DNA from: Gigaspora rosea | Lineage: Eukaryota; Glomeromycota; Glomeromycetes; Diversisporales; Gigasporaceae | DNA length: 64,000 nucleotides | Direction: 5' to 3' | NCBI GenBank assembly: GCA_003550325.1 | Contig: QKWP01000138.1 | Coordinates: 285,769 to 349,768 of the forward strand | In this document: positions 33,411 to 44,055 of the stretch, piece by piece | Numbering within the stretch: position 1 is the stretch's first letter | Layout: every line of letters starts with the position of its first letter | Position numbers and translations under genes: made by a program | The notes under the pieces: generated by a model | What the model saw: the letters and a program-made list of their open reading frames with translations, nothing else | What the model was told of the DNA's origin: nothing | Database searches by the model: none

Positions 33411-34800
33411 AGCACATGAGGAAGCACCTGTTATAAGTATAATTCAATCAGATTCTCAATTGGAGATTATTGGATAATTATTTATAATAACTTATTGTTG
33501 GATTGAATATAACAATTAGCGCATAATCAGATAATGCCCCATAAAATCAGAAAGTAAAATTCACAAAACGAATAGGCCAAGATACTGTGAGTACAAAATG
33601 TGATAATATGGATCCAAGAAATCAACAGAAATGTTAAAACACTAGGTGGTCAAGAAATAAAAGCACTAAGACAGACTCAAAAATACTAATCAAAGTGTGT
33701 GATAACACAGCAGCTCAAGCAGCAAATGTGTCACTAATGTAATGTACTGTAATTATAAACGAACAAGCCAAATACAACGAAGACAACAGAATGTACAATC
33801 CAAAAGCGATGATATACAAAATAAATAATGCATACCTGACAAACCACAAATACACAAACACAAACCAGATAACACAATAATCCAAAATATTGAAATAAAA
33901 TATCATTGAGTGAACAAGAGACTGCATGTTGTGCATAAGATGAACTTACAAATATAAACAAATCATTAGAATTGATTCAAATTATCCACTATTACTGAAA
34001 TGGCATAGAAAAATTTACTGTAAAATTAAGCAGTAAGATAGAGAGATACAAAAATCACTTACACTCTTAAATAAATCAGCATTAAATAGAAACAAGGTAA
34101 TTGCATTAGTAATTTCAGAGTAACCTATTATATAATAGGTTAATACAAACAACTTACTTCAGATGTAAATAAATTAGCAAACATTAAAAAGGCATAAAAA
34201 ATTTATTAAATAATAATAAATATATAGAAACCATTTGGCACTACTAGTTAGATACTTGCTTCTATACATGGGTACCTAAATTCAGAAGGTTTATAGCATT
34301 ATAGCATGTCAATATGTTTGTCATATCGAAATGCCCAAATTATTTTTGGCTACCGTATTTGCTATAATTATTTCAGCTGCCATAATTATCTACAGCAGCC
34401 AAAAATGTTTTTGGCTATTGTAATCATTTTCAGCTGCCAAAATTATTATTGTGCTAAAACATATAAATGCAATTTATTCAGTAAAATTCCTTCTAAGTGT
34501 CCACCTCTTTCAAGATCAGTTGTAATATAAAAATTGAAAAGAAAAATGACTCAAAATTTAACTTCTATGCATACTTAAGAATGCTTCTTGTGAAATTTTT
34601 CTAATAAAAGCTGAATTATTCTAACTCTAATCCTAACAATAACATGGCTTATTTGACTTTAATTTTATATATAACTTTTTATATGCATCTGGTATGTTTC
34701 AACTATCAGGCTATTTCTGATCTTAATTTTGATTGATTAAGAATTACAGAAGGACAATATTTGTAAGAGTCCTTTATTGATAATTGCATATATTTTTAAT
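33411..34800. other. Spacer, no gene supported
   Basis: Overlapping hydrophobic frames on the minus strand at 33715-33961 have no recognisable features. At 34325-34450 the words GGCTACCGTA/CAGCTGCC and CAAAAATGTTTTTGGC make small hairpins. Nothing else is seen. Confidence 0.35.
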
Positions 34801-35107
34801 CATTAAAAATCATAAATGCCAGGGCATAGTGGTAATTCAATGGTGATACAAACATTATATTTTTGATGCATTTCAATTATAAACAATATACTTTTTGATA
34901 AATCAGCATGAAGTTAATGAAAATTGTATTAAAATAGTAATTTAAAAATTTTTGTCCATTTGCACATGTTTATAACCATTACTTTAGTGTAATATAAATA
35001 GTGCAAAGCATGCATAATTAATTATGGATTTCTGGCATACAATGTTATGCATTATCTAGTACTAGATAATAAAATAAATTATTAATTTAAATGTTTCATA
35101 TACCTGC

Positions 35108-35292
35108 AGGCCAATAGCATAGTGGTTATGCTCCCAGATTGCAAATTACAAGGCTACCAGTTCAAATCTAAGTGATAGTGATTTTTAGAAATATCCAGCC
35201 AAGCTAGGTCAATTAGGAAACTAAAACACTGTGAGAACTAGGGACCAGAACATCTACAGATGGGCTTAATTTCTAGTAGAGTTAATACCTGA
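35108..35292 (+). mobile_element. SINE-like head with tRNA-type promoter
   Basis: TAGCATAGTGG (35115-35125) fits the RNA polymerase III A box and AGTTCAAATCT (35159-35169) the B box, about 33 bases apart as in tRNA genes. The intervening sequence does not fold into a good tRNA and the head runs on into non-tRNA sequence (AGCCAAGCTAGGTCAATTAG ...), as in a tRNA-derived SINE. A 3' tail and target duplication could not be fixed. Confidence 0.5.
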
Positions 35293-35470
35293 ATCTGGAT
35301 TTATATTTATATTTGGATCAATTCAGATTTATTTTAAATCTGGATTCAATTTTTGAACAATATATATCTGAATTAAAATATAATTTGGATTTATAATTTA
35401 AATCTGAATTGAATATAAATTCAATTTAATATAAATTTGGATTTAATTTCAATCCAGATATATATATATA
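35290..35470. repeat. Reiterated AATCTGAATT/GGATTTA words
   Basis: GAATCTGGATTTA, CAATTCAGATTTA and TAAATCTGAATTG repeat in both orientations. The same words recur at 37180-37255 and 38335-38370, on the far side of the intervening insertions, so they may be parts of one old element split by later arrivals. Confidence 0.45.
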
Positions 35471-35481
35471 TATCCAGATTA

Positions 35482-36336
35482 AATACTCTATATTACAAGA
35501 TCTCTGCAACTCTATCTACTGATCACTTGTACTAACAAAATCACTAAAATTCTGAAGTGAAGTTACGAAGAAAACAAGGAAAACTGGAAGACATATGCAG
35601 TTGGCAGCTATTATTTAGGGATACAGTTAATTGAGTATCTTGCTAGTAGCCCAGAGTTTATCACTTACCACACCACCGGCACTTGTCGTTTAGAGGTAAA
35701 GTTCATAGACTACCTGCTGACAAGCTCAGAGTTTATTACTCACCAAACCTAAGAAGACTTTTGTTGGTTCCCTGTTGGATATTGGACTTACACAGAAAGA
35801 ACAACACTCCTTTTATTACAAGTAAAGAACTGGTGCTATTTGTTTTTTTTTTTACAAAGAATTTTCAGAAAAGTGGGCATTTTGCTGTACCCCCTCCAAA
35901 AGATCAGCAGTGTTTACTCCATCCAAATCGGGAAGGCACCTATGAAGTTGGATTTGATCATCACGAGTGGCTTGGAAACAAATTATATTAACTATCAGTT
36001 GAGGTCTCAGAAGAAACACTTTAGAATGTTCCCGAATATTTTAGGTATAGTAGTTGGGTTCCTTAGACTACTTTGTTTCGTTTAACATAATGGGACCTGG
36101 GCTATTGTTGGTTAAGGTTTTATGTTAAAATTTTTATTCGAAATCTATCGGTTGTTGTGAAATAACCTTTTAGCTAACTTTAGGCCACGAGTAAAGATCT
36201 AAAGTAGCAGGTGGCAATAGTGAAGCCCGTGTTCTTTCATTCCCTTAGTTAAAATATATATATTATCTTCCCTGCATGTATTAGTAATATTAACTAATAA
36301 AGAATAAAGAGCCTGGTCTCGGTTATAAAACAAAAA
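35482..36336 (+). mobile_element. Poly(A) retroposon with 18 bp target-site duplication
   Basis: The 18 bp ATATATATATCCAGATTA occurs at 35464-35481 and 36337-36354. The insert is less AT-rich than its surroundings and ends ACTAATAAAGAATAAAGAGC ... TTATAAAACAAAAA. A short frame (35683-35991) has no recognised family. The 3' end resembles that of 1383-2484 (CTAATAAAG, then about 30 bases, then A-rich tail), so the two may use the same reverse transcriptase. Confidence 0.6.
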
Positions 36337-36369
36337 ATATATATATCCAGATTACATATATCGGTATAT

Positions 36370-36597
36370 GGGATCTTTGCTATAAAAATAACCTTCCAAA
36401 ACTATGTTGATTTTGTTAATAAAAATTAAAATTTCCAACCATCTAGTAATCAATTTGAATAAACTTTTTTTATTTTGTAAATCTTAATAGGATCTACAAA
36501 ATAAAAAAATTAATTCAAATTGGATAACTAGATAGCTAGCAAATTTAATTTTATTCAAAAAATAGTCTCAGAAGGTCATTTTAATAGCAAAGATCCC
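36370..36597. mobile_element. MITE, GGG(A/G)TCTTTGC family, ATAT duplication
   Basis: Ends GGGATCTTTGCTATAAAAAT / TTTTAATAGCAAAGATCCC, with ATAT on both sides (36366-36369, 36598-36601). Confidence 0.75.
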
Positions 36598-36601
36598 ATA
36601 T

Positions 36602-37258
36602 ATATTATATATAGCATTCTACTGCAAAGCTCCTAATTGATCTTTATATATGCCTTGTTTTTGCATTCTATAGCTATGAAGTTTGAAAAAAGTAACTGCA
36701 TATAGTCAAAGCTGGTTTAGGGAAAGTATACATGTGAATATACATATGTACATATATAAATTCTAAAAATAACTAGCTTTAAGGTATGGATAGGTTTTCT
36801 TAATTATCAAATCCTGGTTAGCAGGGCCAGAAATAATTAAATTTGCCTAGAATCACTAAAAATTTACTAATAAAATCATAGCAATTCATTAAGTAAAAAA
36901 GTAAAAAGTTTCTAGCTAATAATTTTGCTGTACAACCACTAATCACTTGGACTAAATGCTGACCTAAATCCAACCAGAAATTTTGGTAAGGTCCATACCA
37001 TTTATTATGTAATTTTTACTATAGATACATGGTCAGAGATAGTGATCACATCTATATATTATATTAATCAATTAGAATTAGATAAAATGATCACACCATA
37101 TATGGGCAGAGGTAGCTATTAAATAAAAAATATTATGTAATAAATGGCATGCCTCTAATTGCCCTGTAAAATTATAAATTTAGATAAATTCAGATTATAA
37201 TTAAATTTAGATTATAACTAATCTGAATTATTATTAAATCTGAATATATCTGATATAA
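36602..37258. other. Spacer, no gene seen
   Basis: AT-rich. Contains part of the AATCTGAATT word block (37180-37255) and an inverted pair TACCATTTATTATGTAATTT / ATTATGTAATAAATGGCATG (about 37005-37150), which may bound a small MITE. Confidence 0.35.
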
Positions 37259-38333
37259 GGGGGCTTCCAGAAATTACGTGATTTTTTAGTGGGTGGGTGG
37301 GGTCCCGAAAATATCAGGTTATAATTATAATTCTGGTCAAATTTTTATAATTTTGGCCAAAAGTATAAAATTATAAAATTATTAATAACTTTTGTTCTAC
37401 TGAACCAATTTAGATGATTTAACTACCAAAATGCTCGTCTCACTGAGACGATTCTAACAAGCTCAAAATCGTTAAAATCTAATCACAGGATCCCAAGATC
37501 GTTCAACTTTAGTGTAATTTTAATAGTAATTTTTTTAAGTAAATTTCTTTAATATTGAATAACTTTTGATCCACCAGCCCATTTTGGATGATTTAATACC
37601 AAATGTTCATCTCAGTGAGACGATTCTAACAAGCCCAAAACTGCTAAATTCCAATCACAGGATTCCAAGATCGATAAAGATTTGTATTGTTAAACAAACA
37701 AAAAAATCTTTATTGATCTTGGAATCCTGTAATTAGAATTTAGCGATTTTGGGCTTATTAGAATTGTCTCACTGAGACGAACATTTTGGCAGTTAAACCA
37801 TCCAAAATGGGCCAGTGGATCAAAAGTTATTCAATATTAAAGAAATTTACTTAGTGACTCTAAAAAATCACTATTAAAATTATACAAAAGTTGAACGATC
37901 TTGGGACTCTGTGATTAGATTTTAACGATTTTGAGCTTGTTAGAATCATCTCACTGAGACAAACATTTTGGTAGTTAAATTATCCAAAACGGGCTAGTGG
38001 ATCAAAAGCAATTCAATATTAAAAAATTTACTTAGTAATTCTAAAAAATCACTTTTAAAATTACACTAAAGTTGAATGATCTTGGGTTCCTGTGATTATA
38101 TTTTAACAATTTTGGGCTTGTTAGAATCGTCTCAGTGAGACAAACATTTTGGTAGTTAAATCATCCAAATTGGTCCAGTAGAGCAATAGTTATTATCAAT
38201 TTCATAAATTGAAATATATGAATAAATTTTAAAAAATATAAAATTTGATTGGCTATTAGAGTATCAGGTGTGGGTGGGGTAAAATTTTGAAATTTATTAG
38301 TAAAAAAATATTACGTAATTTCTGGAAGCCCCC
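37259..38333. mobile_element. GGGGGCTTCC TIR element, TAA duplication (Harbinger-like)
   Basis: Ends GGGGGCTTCCAGAAATTACG / ACGTAATTTCTGGAAGCCCCC, with TAA on both sides (37256-37258, 38334-38336). The interior is at least five copies, in both orientations, of a ~130 bp module containing GAGACGATTCTAACAAG and AATCACAGGATCCCAAGATC. No protein-coding sequence seen. Confidence 0.75.
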
Positions 38334-38372
38334 TAATTAAATTCAGATATAATCTTAAATCTAGATATTATA

Positions 38373-39798
38373 CAGTTGCCTCTCTCTAATCTGGCCCTCT
38401 ATATAACAGACTATTGATGATCCGAACTAAAACTTTCAGTACAAATATTTTTATATATATTTTCTCTGGATATACCAAATTAACATAATAAATTTTCTAT
38501 TCCGGATCCGAATTCAAGTTAATCAGTACATATAATTGTTTATTTAATTCAATTTATTTTATATTACGAATAAAATTTATTTTATATAATTAATTAAACT
38601 AATAGTAATCTGATAGGTCAAATATTTAATCCGGGTTATGATTCAGATCAGATACTCAACTCAGGTTATGATCTGGGTCAGATAATAGTGATCTAACGGG
38701 TTAAATATTCAACCTGGGCTATGACTAGGATCAGATAATAGTAATCTAGCAGGTAATAAATACAGTCAGATCTCCCTATAGTCACACCCCATATAGTCAC
38801 AACTCTATTTAAGCACCCAATTTTGTGCGACAGACTCAAACATAGTAAAAAAACCTCATTATAGTCACAAATTGCTTATAATCACTATCATTATGAAATT
38901 TTGATTTTTAACAATTTTATTAATAAAAAACCTCATTATAGTCACCAATTTTTAACTAAATACGGATTATAAAATCTGATTGGCCAATTTTCATATTCAT
39001 GTATATTTTTAAAATTATCTATTAAAGCTTCTTAAAAGTTTAACAGAAAATAACTTTTGATTCAATGATCCAATTCAGATAAAACAACTACCAAAATGTT
39101 CATTTCAATGAGACGATTCTAATAAGCCTGAAATTGTTAAAATCGAATCACACGATCCTGAGATCGTTAAGGATTTGTATCACTTAACATGTTTAAATTT
39201 AAATATCTGAGTGTAAAATCCTTAATAATCTTAGCATTTGTAATTAAATTTGGATGATTTTGGACTCTTTAGAATCGTCTCATTGAGTCAAACACTCTGG
39301 TAGTTGTTTTATCCAAATTGGGGCACTGGATTAAATTTTTTAATAGTATTTCAAATATGCGCAAATATATTACTTATTGGCCTTTGATCACATTACCATA
39401 ATGAGGTATTTTATTTATAGTCACACCTCTTTACAATCACCAAAATAGGGTACGACGAACTTGGTGATTATAGAGAGGGATGACTGTACAAAATTTGGAA
39501 AAATGCAAATTCAGAAAAATGCAAAAAATTGAATAAAATTAATTAAACGGGGGGTTTTTTTTAAGTTTTTTTACATTTTGTAGAATATATATTTGTGATC
39601 TATGCCAGATGATATATCAAATGGGTTTAAAAAATTTTCATCTCTGTTTTTTTTTTTTTTTTTTTTTTACTAATAACTCTTTATATACTGAATTTTTATT
39701 AGAGTTCAGTTTAGAAAGAGAAATTTTATATTATGAACTTTCTCTAAACCGAACAAAATCTCTTGGAATAGCCTGTTCGGATAAGAGAGAGACAACTG
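38373..39798. mobile_element. Tigger-type MITE, split by a nested element
   Basis: Ends CAGTTGCCTCTCTCTAATCT / AAGAGAGAGACAACTG between TA dinucleotides (38371-38372, 39799-39800). The right subterminal hairpin (GAACTTTCTCTAAACCGAAC) parallels that of the Tigger end at 320-431. It contains a complete second element at 38763-39486. No transposase is present. Confidence 0.7.
38763..39486. mobile_element. Nested TA-flanked MITE carrying the shared module
   Basis: Ends CAGTCAGATCTCCCTATAGT / GTGATTATAGAGAGGGATGACTG between TA (38761-38762, 39487-39488). Subterminal ATAGTCAC words repeat on both sides. The interior 38990-39345 is the same module as 433-760. Confidence 0.75.
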
Positions 39799-40165
39799 TA
39801 CATCCAAATTTAATAATATATCCAAATTTAATTATATCTGTATTAAACTAATTTTGACTCTAATTTAATATGAGCTAACTTGTCAGAATTTTGATATTGT
39901 TGTGATGTAGTTGTCAGAAAAAATAATAGAATCCAATAATACAAAATACTCTTTGTGGTCTTGGTATCAACTATACTCCTGTTCTATTCCAGATCTTAAT
40001 TCTAACTATAATATTAATAAAATTTTATTTTTGCTTTAATAAAAATTTTGTTAAATATTTGTTATACAAAATCAATAATCCATATAGTTATAATAGAGGC
40101 AAAATATATTGCATTATGCAATAAATTATAAATTTCTATAATTATTATAATTATTAAAAGTGTAC
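39799..40165. other. Spacer, no gene seen
   Basis: AT-rich, with CCAAATTTAATAATATATCC words at the start. No feature supported. Confidence 0.4.
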
Positions 40166-40410
40166 ATTTATTCCTCACCCGGGGTGAGATTTGATATTCC
40201 TCACGCACATTATGCTATCTCAAAATTTTACTAGAGTAATCCCTGTCAAGTTATTAACAAAAAATGCTCCTCTCGTGATCATACTTTAAATTTAATTCTA
40301 ATCCCAACTCTAATTCTAACTCTAATCCTAACTCCAATTCTAACTCTAATATAACTAGGTATTTGAGAAAGGGGTGAATAATTCACCCAGGTGATGAATA
40401 AATTATTTTT
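40166..40410. mobile_element. MITE with TTTATTCCTCACCC ends
   Basis: Left TTTATTCCTCACCCGGGGTG and right ATAATTCACCCAGGTGATGA ATAAA are imperfect inverted ends. The interior has a run of TCTAATCCTAACTC-type words (40300-40350). Confidence 0.55.
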
Positions 40411-40439
40411 TATTAAAATTTATATATATTCTAGCTTTA

Positions 40440-40920
40440 TTTTTCTCAACAACTACAAATCCAAAATAGCTAAAATTTTTACTATAAATTGATATAATAT
40501 TTGACTACAATGTATTAAATTTATACAATTTAAATTAGTAGTTCTTGCTAATTTACTTAAAAACTATAAGTAGATTTTTAGGAACTACTAATTCAAATTG
40601 CATGAAATTTAATATATTTAGCCCAATATCAAATCAATTTACAGTAAAAATTTTAGCTAATTTGAATTTGTAGTTGTTGAAAAACTCACAGCTGAATATC
40701 TATATAAATTTATCTATATTTTTTAATTTTTTATAATATTTGAATTTATATTTATATCCACTGTAATTTTCTCATTATCTAATTAAAATTTTATGCAATT
40801 TGAATTAGTAGTTCTTGAAAAATTGCTTAAAAACAACAAGCAATTTTTACAAAAATTATTTATAGTTATAAAGCAATTTTCAAAAATTACTAATTCAAAT
40901 TGCATAAAATTTTCATATAT
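40440..40920. repeat. Two imperfect inverted repeats sharing a core
   Basis: 40445-40690 (AACAACTACAAATCCAAAAT ... TTTGAATTTGTAGTTGTTG) and 40784-40912 (AATTTTATGCAATTTGAATT ... AATTCAAATTGCATAAAATT) both fold back and share ATTTGAATTAGTAGTTCTTG. Probably two AT-rich foldback MITEs. Confidence 0.5.
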
Positions 40921-40970
40921 TGTAGCCTAATAACATATCTATATCTATTAACTGATTTAGATTATATCAT

Positions 40971-41628
40971 ATGTATCTGAAATTAAGCTACCTTTTTTGG
41001 TCAAAAATTATACAAATAATGTGAGGTAGCTTATTTTTAGATTGTTAAATTTTTTGAACAATTGAAAACTATACTAATAAAAAGTTGTCCAAACACGACA
41101 TATTTTTACTATAGGAATGTAGGCATATTTTAATGTCCTAAACAAGTTTACTTAATGACACTTTTAAGATTTACTTATAGCAACTGCTGGTGATTTTTTA
41201 AAAAAATAAGTGGTAGCTTGTTTAAATAGTACCATATTTACACGAAATAACACACATGGGCATTATTTCAAAAATTGCATTTTCTTAAAATAGTATGTTG
41301 GTTTTGAAATAATGGCCATGTGCATCCGATATAATGAACACTCCAAATGCCAAATTAATAATCTGCTGAAATAACAAATTCAAATAACAAGCAGAAATAA
41401 GAATTTTTTAGTCAAAAAATCTGACTTAGATTGGAAAGACTATGTATAAAATTAAGAAATACAGGTTTTTTATGCATCACAAATATATAATGCACAATTT
41501 TTTAGAAATTAGACCTTTACCCCGAAATAACAGCCATGCATGTACTCAAAATAATGCGCATTCCCTTGAAATAATGTGCAGGTGCACATTATTTAGCATC
41601 AATATAGTAGCTTAATTTCAGACACATA
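40971..41628. mobile_element. TIR element, CTGAAATTAAGCTACC ends
   Basis: Left ATGTATCTGAAATTAAGCTACC and right GTAGCTTAATTTCAGACACATA. The interior repeats GAAATAA(C/T)G.CCATG.(G/A)CA words (41253-41590) in both orientations. It directly abuts the next MITE. Confidence 0.6.
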
Positions 41629-41864
41629 GGGGTCTTTGCCTTGAAATGACCTTATGGGGCTATGTAGATCTTATGAATAAAAATTAAAATTTCTAGTCAT
41701 CCAATGATCCAATTCAAATAATTTTTTTTATTTCATAGAACTCACTAAGCTCTACAAAATAAAAAAACGTTTATTTGAATTGGATTACTGGATAGCTAGA
41801 AATTTTAATATTTATTTATAAAATTTACATAGTCATGCAATGTCATTTTCAAGGCAAAGATCCT
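41629..41864. mobile_element. MITE, GGGGTCTTTGCC family
   Basis: Ends GGGGTCTTTGCCTTGAAATG / TGTCATTTTCAAGGCAAAGATCC, with inner arms ATTTTTTTTATTTCATAGAA / CTACAAAATAAAAAAACG. The body resembles the 36370-36597 copy. Confidence 0.7.
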
Positions 41865-41905
41865 ATATAGTAGTTGCAAAAAAAATTATAGCCAGATATT
41901 AAAAC

Positions 41906-42078
41906 TGAATCTGAACATGTTCATGAACTCTGAACTGAACTTGAACTGAACCTGAACTAACTCTAAAATTCAATACTAACTAAACTTGAACAGTGTTTTA
42001 AAAAATGTTCAAGTTCAGGCTCAGTTCAGAATTGAACTGAACCTGAACTTGACCTAAGTTTTGTTCAGTTCAGATTCA
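41906..42078. mobile_element. Foldback element built of GAACTGAACCT words
   Basis: Ends TGAATCTGAAC / GTTCAGATTCA. Between them GAACTGAACCTGAACT and its complement repeat many times, meeting near 42000. No coding capacity. Confidence 0.6.
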
Positions 42079-42960
42079 TAGGATTACTACTAAAAACAAT
42101 AGATACTAGCCATTAAAAACCAGTTTAAAATAACTCTTAATATCTTTGTATTAGTATAACACAATTTTTATCTAGAGTACAATAGAATTAGCACTATGCA
42201 GCATGCAGCTACCATTGGACCAAAAGAACCATGTTTTATAAATTTTGGTTCTAAGCCAAGTTTGGAACTTGGCTCACATTGCATGTATATTAGCAGGGGA
42301 CTCTTGTATCTTTAAGAAATACACAGATCTAATCATGAGATAATTGACCAATTATAAAATGGGCTAATACACTTTCTATGAAAGTAGATAGATAATCATT
42401 AAACAACATTACCAATCAAACAAGTACAATTTTCAATTTTTTGAAGCAAACTAACTCATGTTGTAAATGAATAAAACTATTAATCCAGGTTAAAATATAG
42501 CTTAGAAACACAAGAGCTTTATTAAAAAAGTTTCTTTAACAAGTTACACACCCTTATTAATATTTTTTATACTTTATCTATAATTAACAAAACTATACTA
42601 TTGCATATAAAATGAATTAACCATCTTTTGGCAAATACATAGAAATTTCAAAAACATTTATATAAATTTATGGATGAAATAAACAAATGAAAAAACAAAA
42701 AAAATGACATTTTTTATAAATTAAGCAATATATTTTTATTACCTTCTGCTATATGATAAATAATACTTCAACCCTTAGTATATCTACCTTTTATTGAGTA
42801 TTCAGTGCGATTCAGCATGATTCGGCAAAGAGATACTTGCTAGGAAGTTATTGTGTTAATAAAGTATTGCATCAATTGTTATTTTTTCAATCCCGGAAAT
42901 CATCGGAAACGAAAGTCCGCTCTGCTACATACATCTTATAAAAAGAAAAGTATATTCATG
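42079..42960. other. Spacer, no gene seen
   Basis: AT-rich, no recognised element. AT content drops after about 42800, towards the exon-like stretch that follows. Confidence 0.35.
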
Positions 42961-42991
42961 CAACTTTGCATGTGTACGCATTTCTTTTCAG

Positions 42992-43205
42992 TACTATATT
43001 TAATACACAGGATGCACATGCGAGTTCAAAGTTTGACTTGGGACCGAACTTCAATAAAAACTCGAAAGTTGAACCGACCGAAATTTTAACATCCCACCCA
43101 CATCGAAATCCGTACATTCTAGTTAATGATCGTCATATAAACTTTGGAACCCAATCATCACCAGAATCATTAATATGCATTGTGACGGAAATCGGATTAC
43201 AATGA
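42992..43205 (+). CDS. Possible terminal exon of an unidentified host gene
   Basis: After an acceptor-like TTCTTTTCAG (42982-42991), a frame stays open to TGA 43203-43205 and reads like a folded or secreted protein: SSKFDLGPNFNKNSK, ILTSHPHRNPYILVNDRHIN, SPESLICIVTEIGLQ. Codon composition is less AT-biased than the surroundings. An upstream 78-codon frame (42853-43089) overlaps it in another register. I could not find the preceding exon or name the family; it may be a gene remnant. Confidence 0.35.
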
Positions 43206-43985
43206 AATATGTATGCAGTAGTATAAAAAAAGCCATCGAAAAATAAAAATTTTTGGGGCGCATTTTTTAAGGTTAGGGTTAAAGTTAAAGGTTAGAAGGC
43301 TAAATAAAACTTCACGATTTACTTATCTCTGCGATACAAATCACGTGTTAATAGTAAATGTTATTTTCGCTAATAGCATGTGAAATTATAATACAAATTT
43401 AGTGTAAAGGGTGATTTTTTAGGCAAATTTTTAAGTTACGCATTGAAAAAGCCTTCTATTTCATGCTACACAAAGATTACACCTGATCTGCGATCTACAT
43501 AGAAAATTTCCTTTTTGGGTTTGTATTATTTGAGAAAAATATTAAAGAAACGTATATATAAATAAATAACATATGAACACAGATAATCCGACAAAAATAG
43601 CAGGATTATTGTTATTTTTTCCATTTTGTCATATACTTAAACTTCATATCAAGTCAGCCTGCTTTATGCAATGCAGGAAATCACCCACCAATTCTACACA
43701 TCACAAATTTCTGCTTATAACGGTGATATCCCGGCGCAATTATACGTAGTGCTATCTCTGAGAACATATCCCGTCTCAGTTTGTACATCATGTACGCTGC
43801 ATATTTTCAATAATCATTAATAAAGTTTAACATCTGACACTGTTGGCTAGTTGCTTGCCTTCAACTAATGATAAATATATCACATGCGTGCAATACTTTT
43901 CAAAAAAAAAGAAAATCTTTGTAGAAGCAATTTTCCTGAAATTTTCCTGTTATGGAGAAAGAACATTGCTTATGTTGTATGTATG
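43206..43985. other. Spacer upstream of copy D
   Basis: Contains AAGGTTAGGGTTAAAGTTAA (43270-43289) and GATTACACCTGATCTG (43477-43492), words also seen near 32490, 53890, 55960 and 56105 in what look like element remnants. No gene seen. Confidence 0.35.
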
Positions 43986-44055
43986 CATCTAAATACATCG
44001 ATATAAAGCGCCTTTTCGTCCATTTTTTGAACGTCAACATTTAATCCCGTCAAAT
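43986..44055 (+). promoter_or_regulatory. Core promoter of copy D, conserved with copy E
   Basis: ATCTAAATACATCGATATAA, with a TATA-like ATATAAA at 44001-44007, then GCGCCTTTTCGTCCATTTTT and GAACGTC, lead to the ATG at 44056. Upstream of copy E the same order is seen on the minus strand, with ATATAAA at 61828-61834. The TATA-to-ATG spacing is about 50 bp in both. Confidence 0.6.

Noticed and set aside
33715-33961. Two overlapping hydrophobic frames on the minus strand
   Set aside because: AT-rich DNA readily gives Phe/Ile/Leu/Tyr-rich frames; no splice or homologue evidence.
34816-34860. Second tRNA-like A box (GGGCATAGTGGTAATTC)
   Set aside because: No B box at the expected spacing; chance match or small fragment.
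37005-37150. Inverted pair around a TTATGTAAT core as a MITE
   Set aside because: Arms short and ends not definable; left as a note in the spacer entry.
39609-39851. 80-codon frame starting near a T run
   Set aside because: Runs through a poly(T) tract and the right end of a Tigger-type MITE; not a gene.
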